DNA of 64,000 nt from NCBI RefSeq assembly GCF_001074825.1, contig NZ_JUPG01000181.1, positions 1 to 64,000 on the forward strand, given 5' to 3'. Shown here one piece after another: positions 63,049-64,000 of the stretch. This stretch comes from Streptococcus pseudopneumoniae (GTDB lineage: Bacteria > Bacillota > Bacilli > Lactobacillales > Streptococcaceae). Below the pieces are notes generated by a model. That model was not told the origin of the DNA and made no database searches. It saw only the letters and a program-made list of their open reading frames with translations. The position numbers and the translations under genes were made by a program. Positions within the stretch are counted from its first letter, which is position 1. The number at the start of each line of letters is the position of its first letter.

Positions 63049-64000
63049 TTATTTATCCGCATTGGCACTACTTATGTTTGCTTCAATCATTGCTCTGACC
63101 TGCTGGCGTTGTTCCTCATTTAGATTCAACTTCTGCAGTTGTTTTTCAATACTAAATTCTGAGGTATTGTATTTCTTATCATACATCTCTAATAGTTTAT
63201 TACGAAGAATAGGCTCACTGATCAAATGAATTTCTTTTAATAGTTCTTCTTCATTTCCTTCCTGCTCCTCTTCTCCATTAAGTCTTTCAATCATAGAATT
63301 AATCTTTGCTAAGGCAAAATCACCATAAATATTATCAATTAAATTTTCCTTCATGATTTCTTGGATATTCTTAGCGAAAGTATTTTGAAGAACTTTACCT
63401 TCTGAATATCCAGTTTCTTGATTTTTTTCAATCATAATCACATTTCCTGGTTTAATATCAGATAACATATAGGGAGAGTGAGTTGTAAAGGAGAGTTGAA
63501 TCTTTCGCCCCTTTCCCTCGATATCCAATATTTCAGAAAGATTATTAATCAGAATTTTAATTAATCTCCTAGACCATTCTAGATGCATTCCCGACTCTAA
63601 TTCATCAACTAGCAGTATAATATCCCCAGAACTTTCTTCATGCATATATAGATACGTATAAAGCTGTGAAAATATTTCAATCAAGTTCCCTTCTCCTGTT
63701 GACATATGATAATCAGGAGTCTCTTTTAACAAATTATAATTATTAAAGCTTTTATTTAAATCATAACATAAATCACGCATTAATCCTTTCAATTTTGTAT
63801 ACTGAAGTAGTCTGTCATTAAGGTCTTCAAATAATCTTCTATTATTGTTGGAGTATTTTAGCAAAATTGAAGAAGAATTATTATCAATTAAAGAACCATT
63901 TTCTCGGATTTCTTTAAAAATTTTAACTATAGTAATTATTGATTCAACATACTCTTTTCTAATTTTCATTGTTTCATCCTTTACTTCATTTTTGTCTAAT
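63049..64000 (-). CDS. C-terminal part of an AAA/ABC-type ATPase (5' end outside the window)
   Basis: The reading frame stays open from 63969 to the right edge, so the ATG at 63969 is probably internal. What is visible is a coiled region, an ABC-like signature (STGEGNLIE), Walker B IILLVDELESG, a switch His in TTHSPYML, and a charged helical tail (GEEEQEGNEEELLKE). Walker A is missing and must be upstream of the window. This is the AAA_15/AAA_21 layout seen in RecF/OLD-like and in anti-phage or toxin-antitoxin ATPases. The gene is markedly A+T rich beside its neighbours. Role unknown. Confidence 0.75.
   Translation of the reverse strand, partial: LDKNEVKDETMKIRKEYVESIITIVKIFKEIRENGSLIDNNSSSILLKYSNNNRRLFEDLNDRLLQYTKLKGLMRDLCYDLNKSFNNYNLLKETPDYHMSTGEGNLIEIFSQLYTYLYMHEESSGDIILLVDELESGMHLEWSRRLIKILINNLSEILDIEGKGRKIQLSFTTHSPYMLSDIKPGNVIMIEKNQETGYSEGKVLQNTFAKNIQEIMKENLIDNIYGDFALAKINSMIERLNGEEEQEGNEEELLKEIHLISEPILRNKLLEMYDKKYNTSEFSIEKQLQKLNLNEEQRQQVRAMIEANISSANADK

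Overview
The window looks like chromosome of a mitis-group Streptococcus (S. mitis / S. oralis / pneumoniae cluster). The evidence is a choline-binding LytC-type lysozyme, a BOX repeat, YSIRK/LPXTG giant glycosidases of the BgaA and GH101 types, a yybP-ykoY riboswitch in front of a P-type ATPase beside an MntE-type exporter, and a housekeeping gene order that recalls the pneumococcus. Nearly every gene lies on the minus strand; only the MntE-type exporter, the ferredoxin-NADP reductase and one lipoprotein are on the plus strand. No tRNA, rRNA, CRISPR array or intact transposase is visible.

Region 1 (1-23.5 kb) is a cluster of three giant cell-wall-anchored host-glycan enzymes: a BgaA-type GH2 beta-galactosidase with two CBM71-like modules, a bifunctional GH20 + GH84 N-acetylhexosaminidase, and a GH101 endo-alpha-N-acetylgalactosaminidase with a complete trypsin/V8-like serine protease domain fused at its N-terminus. 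All three share the signal peptide, a short conserved segment just after it, C-terminal repeats and an LPXTG sorting signal. Each has a cre-like (CcpA) site within about 50 bases of its start codon. Together they could remove terminal galactose, GlcNAc/GalNAc residues and core-1 O-glycans from mucins and, through the protease, cut the exposed peptide.

Region 2 (23.5-52.7 kb) is mostly core genome: yaaA, a small membrane protein, a large membrane-anchored protein and a divergent peptide deformylase; then a cation locus (a Ca2+/Mn2+ P-type ATPase behind a manganese riboswitch with a GST-like gene downstream, and divergent mntE); then dapB-cca-uup behind an unusual structured leader; degV; the c-di-AMP operon cdaA-cdaR-glmM; an FNR/TrxB-like reductase; and a long run dfr-orf56-clpX-ysxC-ridA-rapZ-yvcK-whiA. 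After these come dpr, lytC, tpiA, metA-dnaD and apt.

Region 3 (52.7-64 kb) holds rplK-rplA, with a shared leader motif before each gene and a BOX-like insert between them; pepA-hit-ldcB; brnQ followed by a BOX element; the nitroreductase-pepV-UDG-rhodanese operon; an orphan amino-acid-binding lipoprotein; a phosphoesterase; and, at the right edge, the C-terminal part of an AAA/ABC-type ATPase whose N-terminus lies outside the window.

The most notable signals are the protease-GH101 fusion inside a cre-controlled mucin-degradation cluster, a pseudoknot-like leader that can mask the dapB ribosome-binding site, a terminator that sits directly on the lytC ribosome-binding site, and the matching leader motif in front of both rplK and rplA.
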